Assembly: GCA_963801985.1 (NCBI GenBank)
Contig: CAWDGV010000007.1
Location: 186,001-250,000 of the forward strand
From: JABDQZ01 sp963801985
GTDB lineage: Bacteria; Pseudomonadota; Gammaproteobacteria; Chromatiales; Chromatiaceae
Length of the DNA: 64,000 nt
Direction of reading: 5' to 3'
The notes beneath the pieces are model-generated. The model was not told where the DNA came from. It was given only the letters and a program-made list of their open reading frames with translations, and searched no databases. The position numbers and the translations under genes are program-made. Positions 28,899 to 38,532 of this stretch are shown piece after piece (position 1 is the stretch's first letter; every line of letters begins with the position of its first letter).

Positions 28899-31613
28899 AT
28901 GCACAAATTACTGATTTTTTTCTGCAATAAGCCCTGGACTGTATTAATCAGTCTTTTGGTGATCAGTATACTGGCAAGTACCCAGCTTGCTCATGTCCAT
29001 GTGCAAATTTCTGCAGATGATTTGCTGGTTCAGGATGATCCTGAGCGTGAGTATTTTAAAAAAATTACCGAGCAGTTTGGTGATGAAAAAGTCATTCTGT
29101 TGTATCTTGCCGATGAAGAAATTCTCGAAAATAAAAAACTTGAAAAGCTCAAGATCGCTATTGATCAAATTGAATCCCTGCAATTTGTTGATCGTGCGGA
29201 AAGCCTTTTTTCAGTTCCCTACCTGAAAACCATCGATGGTTATCTCAATAAAGATCCATATCTTATAGAACTGCCTTCATCAGAAGAACAGGCTAAAGAA
29301 CTGCTGGCTAATGCCTCTCAGAATCCTTTTGTCAAAAACACGCTGCTTTCAAATGACCATACAGTTATGGCAGTGGCAATTATTCTTAAGCCAGATCATT
29401 CTGCTTTCACTGATCAGGGTATTACAGATGCTTTAAATGAAATTACCGCCACACTAACGTCAAGCTATCAGCAGGTTTTCACTATCGGTTACCAGCATGT
29501 GCGCCAGGAAGTGGCTGAGGAAATAAAGGCGGAGCAGGGTAAGTTGCTGCCGCTTGCAGTTGCCGCCTTGCTGATTGCATTGTTTTTACTGTTACGTCAG
29601 ATTCTGGATATTCTGATTCCCGTAATGACTGCCGGCCTGAGTATATTGTGGACCCTGGGCCTGATGGGCTTTTTCAATATCCCGCTCAATGTTGTGACAT
29701 CGATGGTTCCCATTCTACTTATCATTGTCGGCTCGACCGAGGATATTCATCTGCTGGCAGAGTTTAGACGTGGACAGCACAATGGCATGGACAAGCTCAA
29801 GGCCATTGAGCAAATGGCAAAAAAAATGGGCGGCATTATTGGCTTAACGTTTATTACCACTTACATGGGCTTTTTGTCGGTCAGCTTCAGTAAAATTGAA
29901 GTTTTATGGCAATTTGGCGCCCTCTCAGCAACTGCTCTACTGATAAACTTTTTTATCACAATTTCCTTGATACCGGCCTTGTTACGGCTGGCAGGAAGCT
30001 GGCAACTGGATGGTAAGTCTCATTTCCTCGAAACACCCGACGTGGAGCCTGCCAAGGCACGTGCTTTCTATCTTTGGTTGCACCGTTACCGATGGTTCAT
30101 CAGTTTCACCGTTTTAGGGATATCTGTTATTGCGATATCAGGCATGACGCTGATCAAGGTCAATCACAGCCCGATAGACAGCCTGAGTGAAAATTCAGTT
30201 GTTAAAACGCATTTTGAACATGTGAATGAAAAGCTATCCGGGCTTGAATCCATGTCGGTTATTCTTGACTCGGGCATTCAGGATACTTTTCTGAAGGTAC
30301 GTTACCTTGATGAGGTCAAGGCTATTCAGGACCACATCATGTTAACTGAAGGTGTTCGCTCATCAACATCTTTTATTGATTATCTTTCCTTGCTGAACGG
30401 TGCTTTTGAAGAACAGGTAGAGCCTTTAATGCCGGACTCGGATGAAATTATCAATGAGTTGATGATATTCCTGAAATATGAACATGTTCAGGCTTATGTA
30501 TCTGAAGATTACAGCAAGGCGCGAATTTTAATCAGACACAATATTTCATCCACGCATGAACTTCAGGAGGCAGTTGATGGTCTCAGAAAGTATATAGAGG
30601 AAAATCTGGATTCAGGTCTGGATGCAAACGTCACTGGTGATTCGGTACTGACACTTTCTGCAACCAAGGCAATGATCCAAGGGCAATTACAATCCATTCT
30701 GTTATTGCTGATCATCATTATCGTGATTATCTCAATGCTGTTTCTTGACTGGAAAGTAGGCCTGATAGCCGCTATTCCGAATATTTTTCCGGTCATTGTA
30801 TTATTCGGTGTGATGGGATTTATGGATATTCCGCTAAATATTGGAACTACCATGGCCGCAGCCATTGCCATTGGTATTGCCGTGGACGACACCATGCACT
30901 TTATGCTCCGGTACAACAAGGAACTCAAATCCAAGCGTAGCAAGTACGCTGCAATGTATGAAACCATTCACAGTGAAGCTTTACCGGTATTTGCGACTTC
31001 CATTGCGTTAATTTCAGGCTTCCTGGTGTTCTCACTTTCTTCTTTTGAGCCCGTAGCCCAGTTTGGATTTCTCAGCGCCCTGGTTATGCTGGCAGCCTTG
31101 ATAGCAGACTTCGTGATTACTCCTCTGGCTATTTCTACGATGAAACTGGTGACTTTATGGGACTTGATGTCCTTGTCATTACGCAAAGAAGTGTTAGAAA
31201 AAAGTCTATTATTTAAAGGGATGCGCTCCTGGCAGATTAGGAAATTTATTCTTGCCAGTGCGGTTCACCATTACAGAAAGGGGCAAAAAATATTTGAACA
31301 GGATGATGAAAGTGTTGCAATGTATATGGTTATGCGTGGAAACGTGAAAGTCAGGCATATCGGAAACAGGGGAGACAGAGAAATAGAAGAATTTTTCCTG
31401 CCCGGTGACGTATTTGGTGATGTCTCGATGTTTGCCAACTTGCCAAGATCGTCCGAAGCCATGGCTACAGAGCAAACCAGTTTACTCGTGCTTACCAAAG
31501 AAAGTATTCAGAATACGACCAACTATCATCCTGGAATAAGTGCTAAATTGTTTTTTAATGTAGCAACACATGTTAGTCAGCGCTTTTCATCGTTAATACA
31601 TAAACAGGGTTAA
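28899..31613 (+). CDS. RND/MMPL-family exporter with C-terminal cyclic-nucleotide-binding domain
   Basis: This 904-residue protein has an N-terminal membrane helix (about residues 14-32), a periplasmic domain, and a block of five or six helices around residues 215-365 with the sterol-sensing-like LLIIVGSTEDIHLLAEFRRG. A second periplasmic domain is followed by a second helix block (about residues 595-770) with IAIGIAVDDTMHFMLRYNKE. Residues 775-904 are a CAP-type sensor: YRKGQKIFEQDDESVAMYMVMRGNVKV, FFLPGDVFGDVSMFANLPRSSEA. The fusion suggests export gated by a cyclic nucleotide or similar ligand, though the cargo is unknown. TATAAT directly at the ATG is coincidental, and no clear Shine-Dalgarno is seen. 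Confidence 0.85.
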   Translation: MHKLLIFFCNKPWTVLISLLVISILASTQLAHVHVQISADDLLVQDDPEREYFKKITEQFGDEKVILLYLADEEILENKKLEKLKIAIDQIESLQFVDRAESLFSVPYLKTIDGYLNKDPYLIELPSSEEQAKELLANASQNPFVKNTLLSNDHTVMAVAIILKPDHSAFTDQGITDALNEITATLTSSYQQVFTIGYQHVRQEVAEEIKAEQGKLLPLAVAALLIALFLLLRQILDILIPVMTAGLSILWTLGLMGFFNIPLNVVTSMVPILLIIVGSTEDIHLLAEFRRGQHNGMDKLKAIEQMAKKMGGIIGLTFITTYMGFLSVSFSKIEVLWQFGALSATALLINFFITISLIPALLRLAGSWQLDGKSHFLETPDVEPAKARAFYLWLHRYRWFISFTVLGISVIAISGMTLIKVNHSPIDSLSENSVVKTHFEHVNEKLSGLESMSVILDSGIQDTFLKVRYLDEVKAIQDHIMLTEGVRSSTSFIDYLSLLNGAFEEQVEPLMPDSDEIINELMIFLKYEHVQAYVSEDYSKARILIRHNISSTHELQEAVDGLRKYIEENLDSGLDANVTGDSVLTLSATKAMIQGQLQSILLLLIIIIVIISMLFLDWKVGLIAAIPNIFPVIVLFGVMGFMDIPLNIGTTMAAAIAIGIAVDDTMHFMLRYNKELKSKRSKYAAMYETIHSEALPVFATSIALISGFLVFSLSSFEPVAQFGFLSALVMLAALIADFVITPLAISTMKLVTLWDLMSLSLRKEVLEKSLLFKGMRSWQIRKFILASAVHHYRKGQKIFEQDDESVAMYMVMRGNVKVRHIGNRGDREIEEFFLPGDVFGDVSMFANLPRSSEAMATEQTSLLVLTKESIQNTTNYHPGISAKLFFNVATHVSQRFSSLIHKQG

Positions 31614-31623
31614 TTTTTTGAAA

Positions 31624-32436
31624 ATGAATTATTACCGCCTTACATTTCTGATTATCGGTTTTTTACTGCCGGTGTTGAATTTACATGCTGATTATTTAGC
31701 GGATTATGGCTCACATAAGCATATGCAGTTTTTCTTTTCCAAGCCTTTTTCCGGTAAAAAAGTGGATCATTATGAACTGGCTCTTGAATTTCCCAATAAT
31801 GAAAAGCGTAAATACCTGATTCCCGATGACTGCGACAAGGTGATCAATGAAGTGTCCTTTGGTTCTCCACATCCGGTTGATGTGATAGGCCGTAACTTAT
31901 GGAACAAGGTGGTTAATGATTGTCGCTATGTATCAATCATGCCTCCCAAAAGGGAAAAGGTTGAAAATGATTTTGTCAGTGATTACGACTATTTCAATGC
32001 CAGGCTGCGTGATCTACCGTTTTCTTCTGAATGTGAGGCCAGTGATGACCCTGTTTTTCGAAGAGAGTGTTTTGAGAAAACAGGGGATAAGCTGAGCATA
32101 TCTTCACTTTTCCCCTTTTTGGAAATCAGCTCAAAAATTGATGGAGCCCACGTGGAAGAATGCAGCTTCACCGAGGGTGTTTTCCGTGGTCGCCTGATTC
32201 GTACTGAATCCGGCATTCGCTGCCAGGCAGATAAAAGAGCCAAAGGGCTCAGACTTTTATCCGTCGATCACGGTGACCTGAATCATGATGGTTATGAAGA
32301 CGTGGTTCTTAGAATCATGCCATTGGGAAGAGGCGTGAGTCGCCTGCCTATTTTGCTGCCATTAACCCGCTATGACGATAAAACGCCTTTTTCTATTCCC
32401 AAGGGTGTTTCCGTGGACTTTATGTTGAGGCGCTAA
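31624..32436 (+). CDS. Secreted hypothetical protein, partner of the RND exporter
   Basis: No family is recognised. The 270-residue product from ATG 31624 has a signal peptide (residues 1-22, cleavage near LHA-DYL), several Cys residues (likely disulfides) and an FG-GAP or EF-like segment LSVDHGDLNHDGYEDVVLR near residues 215-233. It starts 10 bp after the exporter stop and is probably co-transcribed, suggesting a periplasmic accessory. Only these two genes separate bpt from aat. Confidence 0.6.
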   Translation: MNYYRLTFLIIGFLLPVLNLHADYLADYGSHKHMQFFFSKPFSGKKVDHYELALEFPNNEKRKYLIPDDCDKVINEVSFGSPHPVDVIGRNLWNKVVNDCRYVSIMPPKREKVENDFVSDYDYFNARLRDLPFSSECEASDDPVFRRECFEKTGDKLSISSLFPFLEISSKIDGAHVEECSFTEGVFRGRLIRTESGIRCQADKRAKGLRLLSVDHGDLNHDGYEDVVLRIMPLGRGVSRLPILLPLTRYDDKTPFSIPKGVSVDFMLRR

Positions 32437-33159
32437 TTAATTACTCACAATCTGCCCGGCCAGTGGACTTTTTTGCTGCACCCATTCACCTGAGGCGGGA
32501 AAAGTACAGTAAGTCTTTAACTGTTGTTCAAATTCTTTGCGGGGAATTTCTCTTGCTCCCAGTCGTTCAAGATGTTCAGAGTAAACCTGGCAGTCAATAA
32601 CATGAAATTTCTTTTCTGCAAGCAATATGCACAAAGCCCAGAAAGCCGCCTTCGATGCATCGGTTTTAACACTGAACATGGACTCGCCGAAAAATACCCG
32701 GCCAATTGAAACTCCATAGAGACCACCAACCAGTTCATTATCGATCCAGATTTCAATGGAATGCGCAAACCCAAGATGGTGTAATTCAAGATATGCCTGT
32801 TGCATCTGTGTATTAATCCAGGTGTCGGAAGAATAATTTCTTGGCTCGGCACAGGCCTGCATGACCTGCTGAAAGCCCAGATTAACAGAAAAATCAAAAT
32901 CAAATCTCCTGATGTTTTTTTTCAGACTTCTGCTGGCATGAAATTCATCAGGATACAACACCATGCGCGGATCCGGTGACCACCATAAAATGGGTTGCCC
33001 CTGGCTGAACCAGGGAAATATTCCATGACGATAGGCCTCCAGCAGTCGGGGCGTGGAGAGGTCGCCACCTATAGCCAGCAGGCCATTAGGATCTTTTTCA
33101 GCACGCTCGAGCGGTGGAAATGAATCAATGGCATCAAATGATTGTATAAAAGTTAACAT
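32437..33159 (-). CDS. aat: Leucyl/phenylalanyl-tRNA-protein transferase
   Basis: Aat adds Leu or Phe to N-terminal Lys and Arg of proteins, producing ClpS substrates. The 240-residue protein has FPPLERAEKDPNGLLAIGGDLSTPRLLEAYRHGIFPWF and WWSPDPRMVL, the family hallmarks, and the C-terminal VIDCQVYSEHLERLGAREIPRKEF. Its stop abuts the end of the convergent gene at 32436. Confidence 0.96.
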   Translation of the reverse strand: MLTFIQSFDAIDSFPPLERAEKDPNGLLAIGGDLSTPRLLEAYRHGIFPWFSQGQPILWWSPDPRMVLYPDEFHASRSLKKNIRRFDFDFSVNLGFQQVMQACAEPRNYSSDTWINTQMQQAYLELHHLGFAHSIEIWIDNELVGGLYGVSIGRVFFGESMFSVKTDASKAAFWALCILLAEKKFHVIDCQVYSEHLERLGAREIPRKEFEQQLKTYCTFPASGEWVQQKSPLAGQIVSN

Positions 33160-33241
33160 TACCTTGTGCCGGTCTCAGTATCAGGTCTTTCGTCTATACT
33201 AACTGTAAAATAATAATAAATAACAAGATGCATGACACGCC

Positions 33242-33910
33242 ATGATTGAAGACAGACTCCAGTTACCTGTTGGTACATCCATTCAACTGCATCAGGAGAA
33301 TGTGGATACCCCAATTCGCTACACGGTAAAGTTACTTGGCTATTATCCCGGTAAAGGTTTGATTGTAACGAATACCGAACATAATGGCCGCACGGTTCTG
33401 CTGACTGATGACACTCCTCTGGTTTGTCGTGCGCTGCAGGGAAGTTCTGTGCAGGGGTTCAGGGTTAAAGTCATACAGACCAGCATGATGCCTTATCCTC
33501 ATATCCATCTTTCATATCCGGAAGATATAGAAACTTCCATCATCCGTGATGCAAGGCGCATCATTACAAAACAGCCCGCACTCGTGCGAAATTCCAGAAG
33601 TGGAGAGTCTAGATCTTACGAAGCCATGATTGTTGACCTCAGCGCCAGTGGGGCCAAGATTGCTACCCGTGTTCCGGTTGCTGATGTTAATGAAATCCTT
33701 GAAATCAAAATGGTTCTGGATGTTGCTGATTCAGAAGAAACACTCAATCTTCTGGGCGAAGTAAAAAGTGTGGATTTCAGGGAAGGCAACAGAGCGAAAG
33801 CCCGGTTGCCCCTGCATTACTACGGGCTGATGTTCAAAGGTGTTAATCGTTACCAGAAACTGGCATTGCATGCGTTTGTAATGGAAGTGTCGATGAAAGT
33901 CGAAATGTAA
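33242..33910 (+). CDS. YcgR-like flagellar brake protein (PilZN-PilZ)
   Basis: This 222-residue protein has an N-terminal YcgR-type domain (RYTVKLLGYYPGKGLIVTN) and a C-terminal PilZ domain with the Arg cluster RDARRIITKQPALV and DLSASGAKIAT (D/NxSxxG). Members of this architecture bind c-di-GMP and slow the flagellar motor or adjust surface behaviour. The motile lifestyle is supported by fliK at 5.35 kb. It is divergent from aat and convergent with trxB. Confidence 0.75.
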   Translation: MIEDRLQLPVGTSIQLHQENVDTPIRYTVKLLGYYPGKGLIVTNTEHNGRTVLLTDDTPLVCRALQGSSVQGFRVKVIQTSMMPYPHIHLSYPEDIETSIIRDARRIITKQPALVRNSRSGESRSYEAMIVDLSASGAKIATRVPVADVNEILEIKMVLDVADSEETLNLLGEVKSVDFREGNRAKARLPLHYYGLMFKGVNRYQKLALHAFVMEVSMKVEM

Positions 33911-33919
33911 AAGATTTTA

Positions 33920-33950
33920 ACCTCACCAGGGATGAGAGCCCTGGCGAGGT
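33920..33950 (-). terminator. Probable terminator between trxB and the YcgR-like gene
   Basis: Stem ACCTCACCAGGG / CCCTGGCGAGGT with one mismatch and a 7-base loop. On the - strand it is followed by TTAAAATCTTTT, a modest U-tract fitting the end of trxB. Confidence 0.55.
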
Positions 33951-33965
33951 AAGCTATAATGTGGA

Positions 33966-34922
33966 TCAGCTCCCAAGTGCATCCAGATATTTTTCTGCAT
34001 CCAATGCTGCCATACAACCGGTACCGGCAGAAGTAATCGCCTGGCGATAAATGTGATCCATGACATCACCGCAAGCGTAGACACCTTCAATCGAGGTTTG
34101 GGTAGCATTGCCTTCTGAGCCACTTTTTACCTTTAAATAGCCATTTTCCATGTCGAGCTGTCCTTCAAACAACGAAGTGTTCGGTTTATGCCCAATCGCA
34201 ACAAAAATCCCCATTAACTCATGATCTTTGGTTGCGCCATCGACGGTGCTTTTCAGTCGCATACCTGTTACGCCGGAGGCGTCGCCAAGAACTTCATCCA
34301 GTGTGTGATTCCACTCAATGGTGATATTGCCGTTCTTTTCCTTTTCAAACAGTTGGTCCTGCAGGATTTTTTCTGATCTCAGACTGTCACGGCGATGAAC
34401 GAGGACAACTTCAGAGGCAATATTAGAGAGATAGAGCGCCTCTTCAACAGCGGTATTACCACCACCAATAACAGCAACTTTTTGACCACGATAGAAAAAA
34501 CCGTCACAGGTGGCACAGGCAGAGACGCCTTTACCTTTAAAAGCCTCTTCAGAATCAAGTCCAAGGTACATCGCAGAGGCACCCGTCGCGATAATCAAGG
34601 CATCACAACTGTATTGACCGGAGTCACCGGTGAGCACAAAGGGACGGGAAGACAGGTCGGCCTTGTTAATGTGGTCAAAGATAATTTCTGTATTGAAACG
34701 TTCAGCATGTTTTAGCATTCGATCCATTAATTCCGGACCCTGAACTCCTTCATTATCTCCGGGCCAGTTATCAACTTCAGTGGTGGTTGTCAGCTGGCCA
34801 CCTTGTTCCATTCCCGTAATCAGAACAGGCTGCAGATTGGCCCGAGCTGCATACACAGCTGCCGTGTAACCTGCTGGTCCAGAGCCTAAAATCAGTAATC
34901 GCATATGCTTTACGTCACTCAT
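33966..34922 (-). CDS. trxB: Thioredoxin reductase
   Basis: This 318-residue flavoprotein reduces thioredoxin with NADPH. It shows the FAD-binding GSGPAGYTAAVYAARANLQP, the redox-active CATC in ACATCDGFFYRG, the NADPH-binding VIGGGNTAVEEALYLS and the C-terminal GVYACGDVMD. It is divergent from ald. In relatives trxB-aat-bpt-infA are adjacent. Confidence 0.97.
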   Translation of the reverse strand: MSDVKHMRLLILGSGPAGYTAAVYAARANLQPVLITGMEQGGQLTTTTEVDNWPGDNEGVQGPELMDRMLKHAERFNTEIIFDHINKADLSSRPFVLTGDSGQYSCDALIIATGASAMYLGLDSEEAFKGKGVSACATCDGFFYRGQKVAVIGGGNTAVEEALYLSNIASEVVLVHRRDSLRSEKILQDQLFEKEKNGNITIEWNHTLDEVLGDASGVTGMRLKSTVDGATKDHELMGIFVAIGHKPNTSLFEGQLDMENGYLKVKSGSEGNATQTSIEGVYACGDVMDHIYRQAITSAGTGCMAALDAEKYLDALGS

Positions 34923-34986
34923 GAAAATTTCTCCATGGTAGATTAAGATGATCAGCTAATATTACGCTATTCATAAAGGTGAAACC

Positions 34987-36048
34987 ATGCGTATTGGCAT
35001 ACCAAAAGAAATTAAACCCAAGGAGGGCAGGGTCAGTTTGACACCATTTGCCTGCTCCCAGTTAATTGATGCCGGTCACGAAGTTTTTGTAGAGCAATCT
35101 GCCGGCTTGCTCTCAGGTTATTCTGATGAACAGTATGATGAACTGGGTGTGAAGATACTCAATACAGCCTCGGAAATTTATGCCAAAACCACACTAATCG
35201 TAAAAGTAAAAGAACCTGTAAACGAAGATCTGAAATACCTGACAAGTGACCATATCCTTTTCTGTTACCTGCACCTGGCTCCGGCTCCTGAGTTACTGGA
35301 AAAGCTTAAACTGATAGGGTTGACTGCGATTGGTTTTGAAACAGTAGAAACCGGTCAGGGCAAACTACCCTTACTGGCGCCCATGAGTATTATTGCCGGG
35401 CGTCTTTCAGGGCAAATTGGTACGCATTTATTGCATGCACCACAGGGCGGAAAAGGCATCTTGCTGGGTGGACTGGCAACTACCGAACGCGGGCAGGTCA
35501 CCGTACTGGGCGCAGGCAATGCCGGCATGCAGGCTGTTGATGTCGTTGCCAGGCTTGGCGCAAACGTCACCGTTTTTGATATCAATATCGACAAGCTTTC
35601 CAGTCTGCAACGCTTTTATCCGAATGTCACTGCCCTGGTACCGACTCGCAAACAGCTTGAACATGCAATTAAAAATTCAGACCTGTTGGTGGGGGCAGTG
35701 CTTGTTACCGGTAGGAAAAGCCCGGTCCTGGTCAGTGAGGAACTGGTCAGTCGAATGCAGGCAGGCAGCGTGATAATTGATATTGCAGTCGATCAGGGCG
35801 GCTGCATTGAGACAATCCATCCCACCAACTACGAAGCCCCTACTTATCTTGAGCATGGTGTGCTGCATTTTGGTGTTACCAACATGCCCGGTGCTGTTCC
35901 ACGCACCTCGAGCCAGGCTTTATCAGCTGCAATCATGCCTTTTGTCATGAAACTGGCTGTCGGACAGCTACATGAAGATAAAGCACTGGAGCGGGGTATC
36001 AACCTCGAAAATGGCCGGGTTGTCCATCCAGCATTGATAAAACACTAG
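34987..36048 (+). CDS. ald: Alanine dehydrogenase (NAD-dependent)
   Basis: The enzyme interconverts alanine with pyruvate and ammonia. The 353-residue protein begins MRIGIPKEIKPKEGRVSLTP. It has the substrate region KVKEPVNEDL, the NAD-binding VTVLGAGNAGMQAVDVVARLGA and the C-terminal DQGGCIETIHPT with HFGVTNMPGAVPRTSS. Length and motifs match Ald over pyridine nucleotide transhydrogenase alpha. A GGGCAGGG motif lies within codons near the 5' end. Confidence 0.95.
   Translation: MRIGIPKEIKPKEGRVSLTPFACSQLIDAGHEVFVEQSAGLLSGYSDEQYDELGVKILNTASEIYAKTTLIVKVKEPVNEDLKYLTSDHILFCYLHLAPAPELLEKLKLIGLTAIGFETVETGQGKLPLLAPMSIIAGRLSGQIGTHLLHAPQGGKGILLGGLATTERGQVTVLGAGNAGMQAVDVVARLGANVTVFDINIDKLSSLQRFYPNVTALVPTRKQLEHAIKNSDLLVGAVLVTGRKSPVLVSEELVSRMQAGSVIIDIAVDQGGCIETIHPTNYEAPTYLEHGVLHFGVTNMPGAVPRTSSQALSAAIMPFVMKLAVGQLHEDKALERGINLENGRVVHPALIKH
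35025..35032 (+). other. KOPS-like motif GGGCAGGG
   Basis: Exact GGGNAGGG on the + strand within the first codons of ald, oriented toward dif. Confidence 0.5.
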
Positions 36049-36216
36049 CATTAAACACAATAGCCGGGGTTTCGGGAAAATGCTTATTTCGCAAGCAGTA
36101 AGTTTCCAGTAAGCTACGAGTCAAGCTTGGGAATATTAAAAAAACCAATGAAAATAATTTCTTAACCAAATTAGTTAAGACTTTTTCTTATTTGAATTAA
36201 ATAGTTATCAATTTCA

Positions 36217-38505
36217 GTGTCTGCCCAAAAACTACATGCACATAATCGCCTGAGAGAACTGGCCTTTTGGCTTATTATTGCTGTCGGCGCGTATTTTCTA
36301 TTGTCACTGCTGACATTCTCATCGCTGGATCCCGGATGGTCCTACCTGGGTCCACGGGCTACTCCGGAAAACCTGGGAGGCTATGCCGGTGCCTGGTTTG
36401 CGAGCGTGTTTCTTGGTCTTTTTGGCTACCTGGCTTACCTGTTTCCAATCATGGTGATCTGGAGTGGCTGGTTGATTTTCAAGGAAAGAAACCCTGATGA
36501 TTCAATCAATTACTGGCTGGTCGGGTTGCGTTGGGGTGGTTTCTTTTTAACCGTAGCTGCGGGCAGTGCATTGGCTGCGATGCATGTTAAATCTTTTGGT
36601 AACAGCTTTCCTGAAGGACCGGGCGGTATTCTCGGCCGGGCCTTACAGAGTGGCTTCGTTGAGCTGTTCAGCGCTACCGGCAGTAGTTTATTGCTTTTGG
36701 CCATGTTTCTCGGTGGCTGGACATTATTTACCGGTATTTCCTGGTTTACCGTAATGGACTGGATCGGAGAAGCCGTTTTATGGCTGGCGGACAGGTCCCA
36801 GCTGCTGCTTAACAAGTTTGATGAATACCGTGATGCCAGGAACCTTAAAAAACAGCGTTCAGAAGTAGTTAAGAAAGAAACCAAGAAAAAACAGAATCGT
36901 AAACCGCCGACAATAGCTGCTGCACCTGCCAAAGTGGAACCCAGTATCCGTGTGGAAAAAGAGAAGCAGGTACCGTTATTTGAACCTGAACAAAATGCTG
37001 AATTACCCTCTTTGTCCTTACTGGATCCTCCCAAACACAGCGGTGTCAGCCTGTCGGAAGACGCGCTCAAGGCAATGTCACAACTGGTAGAATTGAAACT
37101 GGCAGATTTTGGTATCGAGGCCCAGGTTGATGCTGTACATCCTGGACCGGTAGTAACACTGTTCGAGTTACACCTGGCGGCGGGCACCAAGGCCAGCAAG
37201 GTAACCAGTATTGCCAAAGACCTTGCCAGGGCTTTATCAACCATCAGCGTCAGGGTGGTCGAGGTCATTCCGGGAAAATCAGTCATTGGTATCGAGATTC
37301 CGAATGAATCCCGCGAAATGGTATTCCTCAGCGAGGTGCTGCGTTCCCACGAATACGACAAGTCAAAATCCGTGTTAACACTTGCTCTTGGTAAGAATAT
37401 TGCCGGTGAACCAATGGTAACGGACCTGGCGAAGATGCCGCATGCCCTGATTGCCGGCACCACCGGTTCCGGTAAATCCGTGGCCATTAATGCCATGATT
37501 TTGAGTCTGCTCTACAAAGCGACACCTGAACAGGTCAGACTGATCATGATCGATCCTAAAATGCTGGAACTCTCGGTCTATGCCGATATTCCCCATTTAC
37601 TGACGCCAGTTGTTACTGACATGAAAGAGGCCGCCAACTCGCTGCGCTGGTGTGTCGCCGAGATGGAGCGTCGCTACAAGTTAATGGCGCACCAGGGTGT
37701 CAGGAACATAGCGGGCTTTAACCGCAAAATTACGGATGCCATCAAGGCCGGCACGCCAATCAAGGATCCTTTCTTTAAACCCAATCCCCTGTATGAAGGC
37801 GACGAACCGGAAGAAGCTCCTGATTTAAAGCCTTTACCGTACATTGTTGTAATTATCGATGAGCTAGCGGATATGATGATGGTTGTCGGTAAAAAGGTGG
37901 AAGAACTGATCGCGCGCCTGGCTCAAAAAGCACGTGCGGCCGGTGTTCACCTGTTACTGGCGACACAACGACCCTCGGTTGATGTCATCACCGGCCTGAT
38001 CAAGGCAAATATTCCGACCCGCCTGGCTTTCCAGGTTTCATCACGTATTGATTCCAGAACAATTCTGGACCAGATGGGGGCAGAACACCTGCTTGGCCAT
38101 GGTGACAGTCTTTACCTGGGACCTGGTAGTAACAACATTCCAATGCGTGTTCACGGTGCTTTTGTTGATGACAACGAAGTACACCGGGTCGTCAAGGAAT
38201 TGAAAAAAATGGGCCAGCCAAACTACATTGATGAAATTCTTCAGGAACCAACCGAGCCGATTCCGGGTCTATCAGCTGAAGCCTCAGGAGCAGCTACCGA
38301 GGATGCAGATCCCTTGTTTGACGAAGCTGTTCGTATCGTGACCGAGAGTCGCCGCGCTTCCATTTCAGGTGTGCAGAGAAGGCTGAAGATAGGCTATAAC
38401 CGTGCTGCCAGAATGATTGAGGAAATGGAGCGTATTGGCATTGTCAGTCCTCCCGAGACGAATGGTAACCGCGAAGTACTCGCACCACCTCCACCGGAAG
38501 ATTGA
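36217..38505 (+). CDS. ftsK: DNA translocase FtsK
   Basis: FtsK sits at the septum and pumps DNA toward dif, where it activates XerD. The 762-residue protein has four N-terminal membrane helices (about residues 14-175), a short Lys/Pro-rich linker, the motor domain with Walker A IAGTTGSGKSVAINAM and Walker B YIVVIIDELADMMMVVGKK, and the C-terminal gamma winged helix. The gamma domain (SRRASISGVQRRLKIGYNRAARMIEEME) reads KOPS and contacts XerD. It starts at GTG 36217, with no clear Shine-Dalgarno. dif lies 25 kb downstream in this window. Confidence 0.96.
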   Translation: MSAQKLHAHNRLRELAFWLIIAVGAYFLLSLLTFSSLDPGWSYLGPRATPENLGGYAGAWFASVFLGLFGYLAYLFPIMVIWSGWLIFKERNPDDSINYWLVGLRWGGFFLTVAAGSALAAMHVKSFGNSFPEGPGGILGRALQSGFVELFSATGSSLLLLAMFLGGWTLFTGISWFTVMDWIGEAVLWLADRSQLLLNKFDEYRDARNLKKQRSEVVKKETKKKQNRKPPTIAAAPAKVEPSIRVEKEKQVPLFEPEQNAELPSLSLLDPPKHSGVSLSEDALKAMSQLVELKLADFGIEAQVDAVHPGPVVTLFELHLAAGTKASKVTSIAKDLARALSTISVRVVEVIPGKSVIGIEIPNESREMVFLSEVLRSHEYDKSKSVLTLALGKNIAGEPMVTDLAKMPHALIAGTTGSGKSVAINAMILSLLYKATPEQVRLIMIDPKMLELSVYADIPHLLTPVVTDMKEAANSLRWCVAEMERRYKLMAHQGVRNIAGFNRKITDAIKAGTPIKDPFFKPNPLYEGDEPEEAPDLKPLPYIVVIIDELADMMMVVGKKVEELIARLAQKARAAGVHLLLATQRPSVDVITGLIKANIPTRLAFQVSSRIDSRTILDQMGAEHLLGHGDSLYLGPGSNNIPMRVHGAFVDDNEVHRVVKELKKMGQPNYIDEILQEPTEPIPGLSAEASGAATEDADPLFDEAVRIVTESRRASISGVQRRLKIGYNRAARMIEEMERIGIVSPPETNGNREVLAPPPPED

Positions 38506-38532
38506 GATCGATGTATAAATATTCTAATACTG

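Noticed and set aside
28894..28899. TATAAT as the -10 of the RND exporter
   Set aside because: It touches the start codon, so transcription would begin inside the gene.
36510..37496. A 328-codon antisense frame inside ftsK
   Set aside because: It is a shadow of the conserved ftsK frame, Ser/Pro-rich with no domain. The same applies to long antisense frames in fabD, smc and roxA.
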